DNA of 23,138 nt from JBJHBY01 sp050485745 (GTDB lineage: Bacteria > Pseudomonadota > Gammaproteobacteria > Pseudomonadales > CAMLJR01): positions 1-23,138 of the forward strand of contig JBJHBY010000019.1 in the NCBI GenBank assembly GCA_050485745.1. The letters are read 5' to 3'. Below are positions 1 through 7,626 of this stretch, one piece after another. The stretch's first letter is position 1; every line of letters starts with the position of its first letter. Both the position numbers and the translations under genes were made by a program. The notes below the pieces were generated by a model. That model saw only the letters and a list, made by a program, of their open reading frames with translations, was not told the origin of the DNA and searched no databases.

Positions 1-1266
1 GTGCTGCGCCTGGCCAACAGCGTCCATTTCAACCCGCAGCCGGGGCAGGAGATCACCACCATCAGCCGTGCGGTGGTGAAACTCGGTTTCCAGGGCATCA
101 AGGCCATCTGTCTGTCGGCGATGCTGATCGACTCCCTGCTGCGCAAGGGTTCGCGGGAGCGCATGCTGGAATGGCTGGGGCGTGGCTTCCATGCCGCGGT
201 GCAGGCGGAGCAGCTGGCACAGAAAGCTGGCGTCCGCGATGCCGAGGAGGTCTTCGTGGCGGCGCTGTTGCTGCATGTCGGCGACATGGCCTTCTGGAGC
301 TGTCGCGGCGGCGAGAGCGAGCGCCTCGACCTGGCCCTGCCCGAGCACAGTGGCGCCAGTCCGGGTGTGGAGCAGGATGTGCTGGGTACGACCCTGCACG
401 CGATCAGCTGCCGGCTGGCGCAGTTGTGGGGGTTGGGCGACACGCTGACGGAGGCGCTGCAGCGCGAGCCCGGGACCGCCACGCCGCGGGCGCGGGCGGT
501 GCTGTTGGGCGAGGCGGTCAGCCTGGCGGCGGAACAGGGCTGGGACTCCCCCGACATGGCCGTGGTGGTGCGGGAAGCCGCCGCGTTCTGCGGGATGGAC
601 GAGGAGGGCACTCGCACCCTGCTGCTGGCGGGCGCGGACCGTGCCGCCGGCGTGGCGGTGAGCTTCGGTGCCAACAAGGTCTGTCGTTATATTCCCTCGA
701 CCGAGGCCGGTGCCACGCCGCGGGGCGTGCAGGTGATGCGGCCCAACCCGCGCCTGCAGCTGGATGTGCTGCGTGAGCTGACCAGCCTGATTCGCGAGCG
801 TGTCGATGCCAATACCCTGTTCCAGCTGATGGTCGAGGGCGTGCACCGCGGTATTGGTCTGGAGCGCGTGGCGCTGTTGCTGATGGATCCGCGGCGCAAG
901 TTGCTGGCGGCGAAGTACTGCCTGGGGGAGCGCACCGGGCACTGGCGCGAGGTGCTGCAGCTGCCGGCAAAAGGTGAGCAGGACAACCTGTTCGCCGCAT
1001 GCCTGCTGCGCCGCGAAGAGATCTGGCTGCGCCCGGGTGAGCGCCATGCCCTGGCCTATCTGATGGACGACACCTGCCGCCGCCAGGTCAGTGCCGATAA
1101 CCTGCTGCTGGCTCCGATCTGGGCCGGCAACCGGCCGATCGGCGTTCTGCTGGCCGATCGCGGTGACACGGGCCTGGCCATCGACGAGGAACAGCGCGAC
1201 AGCTTCTGCCACTTTGCGGAGCAGACCGGCATGGGGCTGGCCCTGCTCGCGGAGCGCGCGCGCTGA
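1..1266 (+). CDS. HDOD-GAF domain signalling protein (5' truncated)
   Basis: The first residues (LRLANSVHFNP, then ITTISRAVVKLGFQGI) match the middle of an HDOD domain, so roughly the first 50-70 residues lie outside the window and the GTG at base 1 is not the real start. The HDOD region runs to about residue 225. Where HD phosphohydrolases carry an HD pair it has LLLHVGD (residues 90-96), the degenerate state usual for HDOD proteins, so hydrolase activity is not expected. Residues about 268-415 look like a GAF domain (LFQLMVEGVHRGIGLERVALLLMD, then a C-terminal NLLLAPIWAGNRPIGVLLADRG strand pattern). HDOD-GAF proteins are cytoplasmic regulators, often tied to c-di-GMP or stress signalling, but the ligand and target cannot be read here. 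The gene ends 16 bp from the end of mltD, tail to tail, with no convincing terminator between them. Confidence 0.8.
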   Translation: MLRLANSVHFNPQPGQEITTISRAVVKLGFQGIKAICLSAMLIDSLLRKGSRERMLEWLGRGFHAAVQAEQLAQKAGVRDAEEVFVAALLLHVGDMAFWSCRGGESERLDLALPEHSGASPGVEQDVLGTTLHAISCRLAQLWGLGDTLTEALQREPGTATPRARAVLLGEAVSLAAEQGWDSPDMAVVVREAAAFCGMDEEGTRTLLLAGADRAAGVAVSFGANKVCRYIPSTEAGATPRGVQVMRPNPRLQLDVLRELTSLIRERVDANTLFQLMVEGVHRGIGLERVALLLMDPRRKLLAAKYCLGERTGHWREVLQLPAKGEQDNLFAACLLRREEIWLRPGERHALAYLMDDTCRRQVSADNLLLAPIWAGNRPIGVLLADRGDTGLAIDEEQRDSFCHFAEQTGMGLALLAERAR

Positions 1267-1282
1267 TCCCGGGAGCGGGGCT

Positions 1283-2902
1283 TCAGCGGCTGTTCACCAC
1301 ATCCACGCGCAGGCTGAGCCGCTGCCCGGGCTGCAGGTGGCGGGCCGGATCGAGTGAATTCCAGGCGACGATATCCCTGACCTGAACATTGAAGCGCTGG
1401 GCGATGCGCGCCAGGGAGTCCCCCGGGCGCACCGTGTACTGGACGTTGCGGACCACCGCGCGGTCGGCTGCCGCACCGGCGCCATTGCCCGGGACCCAGA
1501 TGCTCAGCTCCTGGCCCGGGCGCAGGGTGTCTCCGGGTGCCATGCCGTTCCAGCTGGCCAGTTCCCTCACTCCCACGCCATGCTGACGACCGATCAGCCA
1601 GAAGCTGTCGCCCGCGCGCACCGTGTATTGGATGCGCTGGGCATCGGCGCCACCCCGCGGGCGCTGCCGGGTGGCGGCGAGGCGCTGCTCGGCGCTGAGC
1701 GCGTAGTGTTCGTCCCCCTTTGAGGCCACCGGGATCATCAGTGTCTGGCCGGCGCGGATTAGGTTGCCGCGCAGGCTGTTGACTTCGCGCAGGGCGGCAA
1801 CATCGGTGTCAAAGCGGCGGGCGATGGTGATCAGTGAATCGCCATTGCGCACGGTGTAGCGCTCCCAGCGCAGGCGCTGGGCCGGGTCCAGCGCGGCAAT
1901 CTCCTGCTGAAAGGCCTCGGCACTGGCCGCGGGCACCAGCAAGCGATGCGGGCCGGATGGCCGCGTTGCCCAGCGGTTGAAAGCCGGGTTGAGGCGGTAG
2001 ATTTCATCGGTGTCGATCCCCGCCAGGCTGGCGGCCTGGGCCAGATCGATCTGGCCGCCAACGTCGACGGCGACGAAGAACGGTTCGTTGGCAACGGGAT
2101 ACAGTTCGATGCCATGCCGGGTGGGTGAGTGCACAAGACGCGCCAGGGCCAGCAGTCGCGGCACGTAGGCGCGGGTTTCACGGGGCAGCTCCAGTGACCA
2201 GAAGTCCGTCGGCTTGCCGCGTGCCTGATTGCGTCGGATGGCCCGGCTGACGGTGCCCTGGCCCGCGTTGTAGGCCGCCAGGGCGAGCAGCCAGTCCCCG
2301 TCAAACAGGCGTTGCAGGTCGTCGAGATAGCGCAGCGCGGCATCCGTCGAGGCGATGATGTCGCGGCGGCCGTCATACCACCAGTCCTGTTCCAGCCCGA
2401 ACGCGCGCCCGGTGCTCGGAATAAACTGCCAGATACCCGATGCGCGGCCGTGGGAGTAGGCAAACGGGTCGAAGGCACTCTCGACGATCGGCAGCATTGC
2501 CAGCTCCTGGGGCATGCCCCGGGCGTCCAGTTCACTGACGATGTGGTACAGGTAGCGCTCGGAGCGCTGTGACACGCGCCACATGTAGTCGGGGTGGCGC
2601 AGGAACCAGGCCATTTCCGCATCGATGCGCGGGTTTTCGAGCTGCCAGTCCATGGCGTAGCCGGCACGCACACGCTGCCACAGGTTCCAGGGTTCCACCG
2701 GCCAGGGTTTGGCCGAGGGCTGGATCTCCGCTGTCTGCCAGCTGCAGGCGAGGGGGTCGAAGCGCGTGAACCATTCCCGGGTGGTGAGCTCGCCCGCTGC
2801 GGCCTTCTTCGGGGGTGGGGCGGGGGGCTCGCCGGGGATTTGGCAGGCACCGAGAACAATGCTCGAAAATACCAGAGCAAAAAACTGTAATCTTTTGATC
2901 AT
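1283..2902 (-). CDS. mltD: Membrane-bound lytic murein transglycosylase D, lipoprotein with three LysM domains
   Basis: Cleaves the MurNAc-GlcNAc bond of peptidoglycan to give 1,6-anhydro ends, acting in the periplasm from a lipid anchor. The N terminus has a short hydrophobic signal and a lipobox (VLGAC, lipidated Cys about residue 20). The SLT catalytic domain covers about residues 110-225, with the catalytic Glu in PIVESAFDP (about 141), GIWQFIPSTGRAFGL, and AAYNAGQGTV. Three LysM modules follow at about 348-391, 426-469 and 488-532, each beginning YTVR-GDS. Length and domain order match MltD. The ATG at 2902 is chosen. A TTG lies one codon upstream (2905), and the purine-rich AGAGAAG is 9 nt from the TTG and 12 nt from the ATG, so the start is uncertain by one residue. 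The gene lies 58 bp downstream of gloB on the same strand, probably co-transcribed. Confidence 0.93.
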   Translation of the reverse strand: MIKRLQFFALVFSSIVLGACQIPGEPPAPPPKKAAAGELTTREWFTRFDPLACSWQTAEIQPSAKPWPVEPWNLWQRVRAGYAMDWQLENPRIDAEMAWFLRHPDYMWRVSQRSERYLYHIVSELDARGMPQELAMLPIVESAFDPFAYSHGRASGIWQFIPSTGRAFGLEQDWWYDGRRDIIASTDAALRYLDDLQRLFDGDWLLALAAYNAGQGTVSRAIRRNQARGKPTDFWSLELPRETRAYVPRLLALARLVHSPTRHGIELYPVANEPFFVAVDVGGQIDLAQAASLAGIDTDEIYRLNPAFNRWATRPSGPHRLLVPAASAEAFQQEIAALDPAQRLRWERYTVRNGDSLITIARRFDTDVAALREVNSLRGNLIRAGQTLMIPVASKGDEHYALSAEQRLAATRQRPRGGADAQRIQYTVRAGDSFWLIGRQHGVGVRELASWNGMAPGDTLRPGQELSIWVPGNGAGAAADRAVVRNVQYTVRPGDSLARIAQRFNVQVRDIVAWNSLDPARHLQPGQRLSLRVDVVNSR

Positions 2903-2960
2903 CAAGCGAATATTCTTCTCTTTTATGTGGATTTAGAGGCGTGTGAGGGTGCGGGCATCC

Positions 2961-3722
2961 CTAGGCAACGTCCTTCCAGCGGCGGATCTCGGCGAACACC
3001 TCCACCGGGTCGAGAGCATCCGTCCCGGCCCGGGTTGTGGCCGCGGCCACGACCTCGGGTTGGTCCCAGCGCAGGAACGGGTTGGTTGCACACTCGAGTG
3101 CCAGTGTACTGGGCAGGCTGGGTTCGCCGCGTTCGCGCAGCGCCCTGACCGTCTGCTGCCGTTCCCGCAGGGCCTGATTGCCAGGCTCGACCTGCCGCGC
3201 GAAGGCCAGGTTGGCCTCGGTGTATTCATGGGCACAGTAGACTGCCGTCTGTGCCGGCAGTTCGGCGAGGCGCCGCAGGCTGCGCTGCATGGCCTCGGGA
3301 GTGCCCTCGAACAGGCGTCCGCAGCCCCCGGCAAACAGGGTGTCGCCGCAGAACAGCAGCGGCCCGAGGGGGCTCTCGGCAGCGTGGAAGGCGAGGTGAT
3401 CCAGGGTGTGACCGGGTACGGCGAGCACCTCGAAATCCAGCCCCAGGGCGCGCACGCTGTCGCCGTCGTCGAGGGGGTGCCCGACACCGTCGACGGCGGC
3501 GCCGTGAACCGCTGCGCCATGGTGTGCCAGCCCGGCAAGCCCGCCGCAGTGGTCGGCGTGATGATGGGTGATGAGAATGGTATCGAGTACCAGGCCATGA
3601 CGTCGCAGGAAGTCCTCTACCGGTTGCGCGTCACCCGGATCGACCACACAGGCCCGGCCGTCGCGCTGCAGGCACCAGATGTAGTTATCCGTGAAGGCGG
3701 GTATGGCATCGATACGAAGCAT
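2961..3722 (-). CDS. gloB: Hydroxyacylglutathione hydrolase (glyoxalase II)
   Basis: Hydrolyses S-lactoylglutathione to lactate and glutathione, the second step of methylglyoxal detoxification in the cytosol. It is a metallo-beta-lactamase-fold enzyme: THHHADH at residues 52-58 is the dinuclear metal site, with further metal ligands in VPGHT (His105), CGDTLF (Asp127) and CAHEYT (His165). The C-terminal helical part carries NPFLRWD, typical of bacterial GloB. The length of 253 residues is normal. A longer reading from an ATG at 3743 has no ribosome-binding site. The ATG at 3722 is preceded by GAGGA at about 5 nt and gives the family-typical start MLRIDAIPAFTDNYIW. It is divergent from the methyltransferase gene and followed by mltD, the same neighbourhood seen in Pseudomonas and, in part, in E. 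coli. Confidence 0.95.
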   Translation of the reverse strand: MLRIDAIPAFTDNYIWCLQRDGRACVVDPGDAQPVEDFLRRHGLVLDTILITHHHADHCGGLAGLAHHGAAVHGAAVDGVGHPLDDGDSVRALGLDFEVLAVPGHTLDHLAFHAAESPLGPLLFCGDTLFAGGCGRLFEGTPEAMQRSLRRLAELPAQTAVYCAHEYTEANLAFARQVEPGNQALRERQQTVRALRERGEPSLPSTLALECATNPFLRWDQPEVVAAATTRAGTDALDPVEVFAEIRRWKDVA

Positions 3723-3757
3723 GGATATCCTCGCTGTATTCATTCAGTCTAGCGGGC

Positions 3758-3787
3758 ATGACACTGACCCACGTCACACTTTAGTAT
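3758..3787 (+). promoter_or_regulatory. Candidate promoter for methyltransferase-rnhA-dnaQ
   Basis: ATGACA (3758-3763) and TAGTAT (3782-3787) are spaced 18 bp in the 118-bp divergent gap between gloB and the methyltransferase gene. The minus strand reads TATACT over 3783-3788, so the same spot could serve as the gloB -10. Confidence 0.35.
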
Positions 3788-3840
3788 ACCCGCATCAGTG
3801 CGAGGCCTGGGTTGGGCCACTTCGCAGGTATCAGCCATTG

Positions 3841-4574
3841 ATGGGATTTTCGCCACCGGCCACGAAGCCGGAACAGCTGCTGCCGGAGCTCTCCCTCTGG
3901 TATGAGAGTGAGACCGGGCGCGCGCTGCTGGCGATGGAGCGAGCGCTGTTGGCCCCCCGGCTGGGTGACTGTTTTGGTTATAACCTGCTGCAGATCGGTA
4001 TCGACGGGCACCTTGACCTGTGCAGCGACAGCCGCATCCTGCGCAAGCTGGTGGCCGGGCCCAGGGTGCCAGCGGCGGCGGCGAATCCGGTGCATTGCGA
4101 TTTCGAGGCGCTGCCCTTCGACAGCGACAGCATGGATGCCGTAGTGGTGCACCATGCCCTCGAGTTCTCCAGCAACCCCCATGCCCTGCTGCGGGAGTTG
4201 CAGCGCATCATCGTACCCNNNNNNNNNNCGGGCCCGGGCGGCACCCGCTGATCTCCGCGGGGCGCCTGTGTGACTGGATGCGGTTGCTGGATTTTGCCCA
4301 TGAGCCCGTGGTTTACGGCTATCATCGCCCCTGGTTTGCAGCGCTTGCCAGAAACCGGGGCCAGGCCAGGGGGCCGTACCACGCACAGTACTGGCCAGGG
4401 GGCAGTGTTTACCTCGTCGATGCCGTGCGCCAGGTCGCGCGCCTGACCCCGCTGCGGCCGCGCTGGCGCGAGCAGCGGGCGGGGCTGCCACAGGTGCTTT
4501 CCGGCATCAAACCGGGCATCGGCCGCAGCAACCGCGACATCGATCATCGCAATCCTGGGAATGGCCACTCTTGA
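3841..4574 (+). CDS. Class I SAM-dependent methyltransferase (YafS-like), interrupted by an assembly gap
   Basis: A predicted SAM-dependent methyltransferase of the type 11 family. Features seen are LLQIGIDG (weak motif I, about residues 44-51) and CDFEALPFDSDSMDAVVVHHALEF (motif II/III region) followed by LLRELQRIIVP. At 4219-4228 there are ten Ns. Downstream, the family-like tail (HPLISAGRLCDWMRLLDF ... GGSVYLVDAV) resumes in another frame (codons counted from 4230). The true gap must therefore be 3k+2 bases, which 10 is not, so the run of Ns is a placeholder. Relatives have roughly 20 more residues here (inference). The ATG at 3841 was chosen; the open frame extends upstream without family resemblance. 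Its TGA overlaps the TTG start of rnhA. The position between gloB and rnhA matches E. coli yafS. The substrate is unknown. Confidence 0.8.
4219..4228. other. Assembly gap (10 Ns)
   Basis: Ten consecutive unknown bases within the methyltransferase gene. Reading frames on the two sides do not join across 10 bases, and a conserved segment of the protein is missing, so this is a scaffold gap of unknown true length. Confidence 0.97.
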
Positions 4575-5053
4575 AAGACGTTACCATCTATACCGACGGC
4601 GCCTGCCGAGGCAATCCCGGCCCCGGCGGCTGGGGCGCCCTGTTGCGGCATGGCAGCAAGCAGCGCGAACTCTGGGGTGGCGAGGCACAGACCACCAACA
4701 ATCGCATGGAGTTGCGCGCCGCCATCGAGGCGCTCAACACACTGAAGGAACCCTGCCGGGTGCAGTTGTTCACGGACTCCGAATACGTGCGCAAGGGCAT
4801 CACCGAGTGGTTGTCCGGCTGGAAGGCGCGGGGCTGGCGCACGGCGGCCCGGCAGCCGGTGAAGAACGCCGACCTGTGGCAGGCCCTGGAAGAGGCTGCG
4901 GCGCGGCACGAGGTTCAGTGGCACTGGGTCCGGGGCCACAGCGGGCATCCGGAGAATGAGCACGCCGACCGCCTGGCCAATCGTGGCATCGACGAGGGTG
5001 CCGGACAGCAGAGCGGGGAGTATCGGGGAGCATCGGGAGGAGAGCATCGATGA
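4571..5053 (+). CDS. rnhA: Ribonuclease HI
   Basis: Cytosolic endonuclease that cuts the RNA strand of RNA-DNA hybrids (R-loops, primer remnants). The four catalytic carboxylates are all visible: Asp9 (YTDGACRGNPGPGGWG), Glu47 (NNRMELRAAIEAL), Asp69 (LFTDSEYVRKGI) and Asp133 (HADRLANRG). The loop histidine is His123 in RGHSGHPENE. The 160 residues match family length, with a short Gly/Ser/Glu-rich tail after about residue 143. The start is a TTG at 4571 overlapping the TGA of the preceding methyltransferase gene (TTGA). No ATG or GTG in this frame fits the family start. The 3' end overlaps dnaQ by 4 nt (ATGA), implying translational coupling. Confidence 0.97.
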   Translation: MKDVTIYTDGACRGNPGPGGWGALLRHGSKQRELWGGEAQTTNNRMELRAAIEALNTLKEPCRVQLFTDSEYVRKGITEWLSGWKARGWRTAARQPVKNADLWQALEEAAARHEVQWHWVRGHSGHPENEHADRLANRGIDEGAGQQSGEYRGASGGEHR

Positions 5054-5772
5054 GGCAGATCGTCCTCGATACCGAAACCACGGGTCTGGAGCCCAGCCAG
5101 GGGCACCGCATCATCGAGATCGGTTGCGTCGAACTGGTCAACCGGCGCCTCACCGGTCGCCACTACCACCAGTACATCAACCCGGCACGTGAGGTCGAGG
5201 CCGGCGCCATCGAGGTGCACGGCATCACCAACGAGTTCCTCGCCGACAAACCCCTGTTCGCGCAGGTGGTGGAGGGCTTTCTCGACTTTGTGCGCGGTGC
5301 GGAACTGGTTATCCACAACGCCCCCTTCGACGTCGGTTTTATCAACCACGAGTTGAGCCTGCTGGACGGTCGCGGTCGCATCGAGGATTGCTGCCAGATC
5401 TATGACACCCTGCAACTGGCACGGCAGAAACACCCTGGCCAGAAGAACAATCTGGATGCCCTGTGCCAGCGCTACGGTGTCGACAACTCCCAGCGTGACC
5501 TGCACGGTGCGCTCCTCGATGCCGAGATCCTCGCCGACGTCTACCTGCTGATGACCGGGGGGCAGACCAGCCTGGCGCTGTCCGAGGACCAGGAGGGCAG
5601 TCACGGCCAGGGCGCGGGTGCGGCCGCACGTATTCGCAGGCTCGACCCGGGGCGGCCACCCCTGCGTGTGCTGCGTGCCAGCGCCGAAGAGCTGTCGGCC
5701 CACGCCGAGCGCCTGGCCGAGATCGAGCGCAGCCACGGTGCGCCGGCCCTGTGGCACGGCCGCCCGGAGTGA
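5050..5772 (+). CDS. dnaQ: DNA polymerase III epsilon subunit (proofreading 3'-5' exonuclease)
   Basis: Proofreading subunit of the replicative polymerase core, bound to DnaE and DnaN. DEDDh exonuclease motifs are complete: Asp7/Glu9 (DTETTGLEP), Asp94 (HNAPFDVGFIN), and His152/Asp157 (HGALLDAEILADVYL). After the exonuclease domain comes QTSLAL (about residues 172-177), which aligns in position with the clamp-binding motif of E. coli epsilon. The remaining C-terminal stretch (to residue 240) has the low-complexity linker and Ala-rich end expected of the polymerase-alpha binding tail. The start ATG at 5050 overlaps the rnhA stop. Co-directional rnhA-dnaQ follows the Pseudomonas order; in E. 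coli the two genes are divergent. Confidence 0.96.
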   Translation: MRQIVLDTETTGLEPSQGHRIIEIGCVELVNRRLTGRHYHQYINPAREVEAGAIEVHGITNEFLADKPLFAQVVEGFLDFVRGAELVIHNAPFDVGFINHELSLLDGRGRIEDCCQIYDTLQLARQKHPGQKNNLDALCQRYGVDNSQRDLHGALLDAEILADVYLLMTGGQTSLALSEDQEGSHGQGAGAAARIRRLDPGRPPLRVLRASAEELSAHAERLAEIERSHGAPALWHGRPE

Positions 5773-5830
5773 GCGCCTGACGCGAACCGCTTCACAGCCG
5801 CCGCGTGATGGGCGGCAGGGCTCGCGGCAC

Positions 5831-5841
5831 TATGCTATACA
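5831..5841 (+). promoter_or_regulatory. Possible -10 region upstream of the fimL-like gene
   Basis: The AT-rich patch TATGCTATACA contains two overlapping -10-like hexamers (TATGCT and TATACA) in an otherwise GC-rich 100-bp gap after dnaQ. No good -35 hexamer lies 16-18 bp upstream, so this is tentative. Confidence 0.3.
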
Positions 5842-5871
5842 TGCCAACGCGTCGAGATGAAGGATTCCCGA

Positions 5872-7578
5872 GTGTCGCTTGAGCGCCCCATCAACCTGAA
5901 CTCCCTGCGTACAGTCCGCGAGGAACTGGACGCCACCCTGCAACGCAGCGCCGCGGAATTCGAGGCTTACCTGCTCGATCCGGCGGCGACCACGGCCCTG
6001 CAGCAATGCCATGAGGGCATGGTCCAGATCGGCGGCTGCCTGCGTCTGATCGAACTGCCGGGGGCGGCCCTGCTCGCCGACGAGATGGCCCTGGCCCTGG
6101 CCGGCATGCGCGAGGCCGCGTCGGCACCCGGCGAGAACCTGCTCTCGGCCATCGGTCAGGGCTTCGTGGTGCTGCCGCGCTATCTGGATTTCATTGCCAC
6201 GCGGCAGAAGAGTGTGCCCATCCTGGTCATGCCCTTTGTCAATGAAATCCGTGCGGCGCGGCGTGCGCCGCTGCTGCCGGAGTTCCATTTCGAGTCCTTC
6301 CAGCCCGGTGGTGTGGCGTCCGCCTGGCCGGCCAGCGCCGCTGGCCTGGATGTGCCTCGGGAGTCCGCGCGCCTGCGCCACATGTTCCAGGTGGGTTTGC
6401 TGCAGGTCATCAAGGGGCGTTCGGAGGTCGCCGGCAGCCAGTTGCTGGCCCGCGCCGCCTCACGCCTGGCCGATCTTCACGGCGACGCAGCGGGGGATGG
6501 CTTCTTCGTGGCGCTGGCCGCCGCGACCGAGTGTTTTGCCGCCGAGGCCCTGCGCCTGCACTTCGGGCGCCGGCGCCTGCTGGCCGCAGCCGAGCAGCTG
6601 ATCGGGCGCTACCTGCGCCAGGGTGCGCAGGCCCTGGGCAGCGACGTGGCGACGGCCTGTCGCCTGGAGTTGCTGTTTCTGGTGGCGCTGTCTGGCCGTC
6701 GCGAGGGTGCGGCCGGTCGCGTGGCGGAAAGCTGGCAACTGCCGGACCTGTCCCCTGCGGATGCCGAGTTGAGTCGCGCCCGTGCAGCCATGCAGGGGCC
6801 CAGCGCCGACACCATTGATTCTGTGGTTCGCGCCCTCCGCGAGGAGCTGCGCCAGGCGCGAGAGATCCTCGAGATCACCGCCCAGAACCAGGGGCTCGAT
6901 GCGGAGGAACTGCGTCCGTTGCGGGGCCTTGCCGACCGGGTCGGGGATACCCTGGTCCTGCTCAACCTGACGCGACCCGCCGCCCAGCTCAAGGAACGCC
7001 TTGGCGCGCTGCTGGATACCACGCAGCCGGTGGATTCCATCGGCCCGCGGCTGCAGGCGGCGGCGGATGAGGTGCTGTTCGTCGAGAGCTGCCTGAGTGC
7101 CCTGCAGCATGGTCGGGTTTCGGCGGAAGACCTGGACAGCGATGCCCCCGGGACCCGTGCCCGTATCATTGCCGACAGCCACCTCGCGGATGCGGAAGAT
7201 CTGGTGCTGGAGGAGGGGCTGGCGGCTATCCTGATGGCCAAGCGCGCCATCGGTTCCTATCTGGAATCCGGTTTCGATCGTGCCCATATCGCCAATCTCG
7301 CGGTTACCCTCAACACCGTGCGTGGCGGGCTACTGATTCTCAACTATCGTCGCGCCGCGGCGGTGGTTGCCGGGGCCATTGCCTTTATCAACGCGCATAT
7401 CGAAGACAGAAAACAAAACGAGGCCCAGCGCCAGCAGTTGCTGGAAACCCTGGCGGACGCGCTGATCAGCCTGGAGCACTATCTCTCCGAACTCGGTGGT
7501 GACCGCCAGGCCGACGAGCGCATCCTCGAAATCGCGGAAGAAAGCCTGGCGGCGCTCGGCCACGCTGTGGAACGCTGA
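5872..7578 (+). CDS. fimL: FimL-like protein related to the N-terminal Hpt-type domains of ChpA
   Basis: A soluble, mainly helical protein of about 568 residues. The N-terminal region (ALQQCHEGMVQIGGCLRLIE, then LPGAALLADEMALAL) and a C-terminal one (HIANLAVTLNTVRGGLLILNY) have the pattern of histidine-phosphotransfer-like helices seen at the N terminus of ChpA and in FimL. In Pseudomonas, FimL supports type IV pilus twitching and cAMP-dependent virulence gene control and lacks phospho-accepting histidines. The same helical repeats recur in the middle (VGDTLVLLNLTRPAAQLKE). Neighbourhood supports FimL: the Pseudomonas gene lies a few genes from dnaQ. The GTG at 5872 is chosen because AAGGA ends 7 nt before it; an ATG at 5857 in the same frame has no such site. 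It is separated from dnaQ by about 100 bp with its own weak -10-like sequence. The exact role here is inferred. Confidence 0.72.
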   Translation: MSLERPINLNSLRTVREELDATLQRSAAEFEAYLLDPAATTALQQCHEGMVQIGGCLRLIELPGAALLADEMALALAGMREAASAPGENLLSAIGQGFVVLPRYLDFIATRQKSVPILVMPFVNEIRAARRAPLLPEFHFESFQPGGVASAWPASAAGLDVPRESARLRHMFQVGLLQVIKGRSEVAGSQLLARAASRLADLHGDAAGDGFFVALAAATECFAAEALRLHFGRRRLLAAAEQLIGRYLRQGAQALGSDVATACRLELLFLVALSGRREGAAGRVAESWQLPDLSPADAELSRARAAMQGPSADTIDSVVRALREELRQAREILEITAQNQGLDAEELRPLRGLADRVGDTLVLLNLTRPAAQLKERLGALLDTTQPVDSIGPRLQAAADEVLFVESCLSALQHGRVSAEDLDSDAPGTRARIIADSHLADAEDLVLEEGLAAILMAKRAIGSYLESGFDRAHIANLAVTLNTVRGGLLILNYRRAAAVVAGAIAFINAHIEDRKQNEAQRQQLLETLADALISLEHYLSELGGDRQADERILEIAEESLAALGHAVER

Positions 7579-7626
7579 CCCCTTCGCGGTATCATGGGCC
7601 ACTGAACCCAAGGAAGCGGATACGAC

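Noticed and set aside
1267..1282. Terminator between the HDOD gene and mltD
   Set aside because: The GC-rich 16-bp gap forms no convincing stem followed by T residues.
3841..4574. Methyltransferase as a pseudogene
   Set aside because: The frame change coincides exactly with the run of Ns, so it is an assembly artefact until shown otherwise.
4915..5757. 280-codon open frame on the - strand
   Set aside because: Antisense to rnhA/dnaQ, both of which have all catalytic residues.
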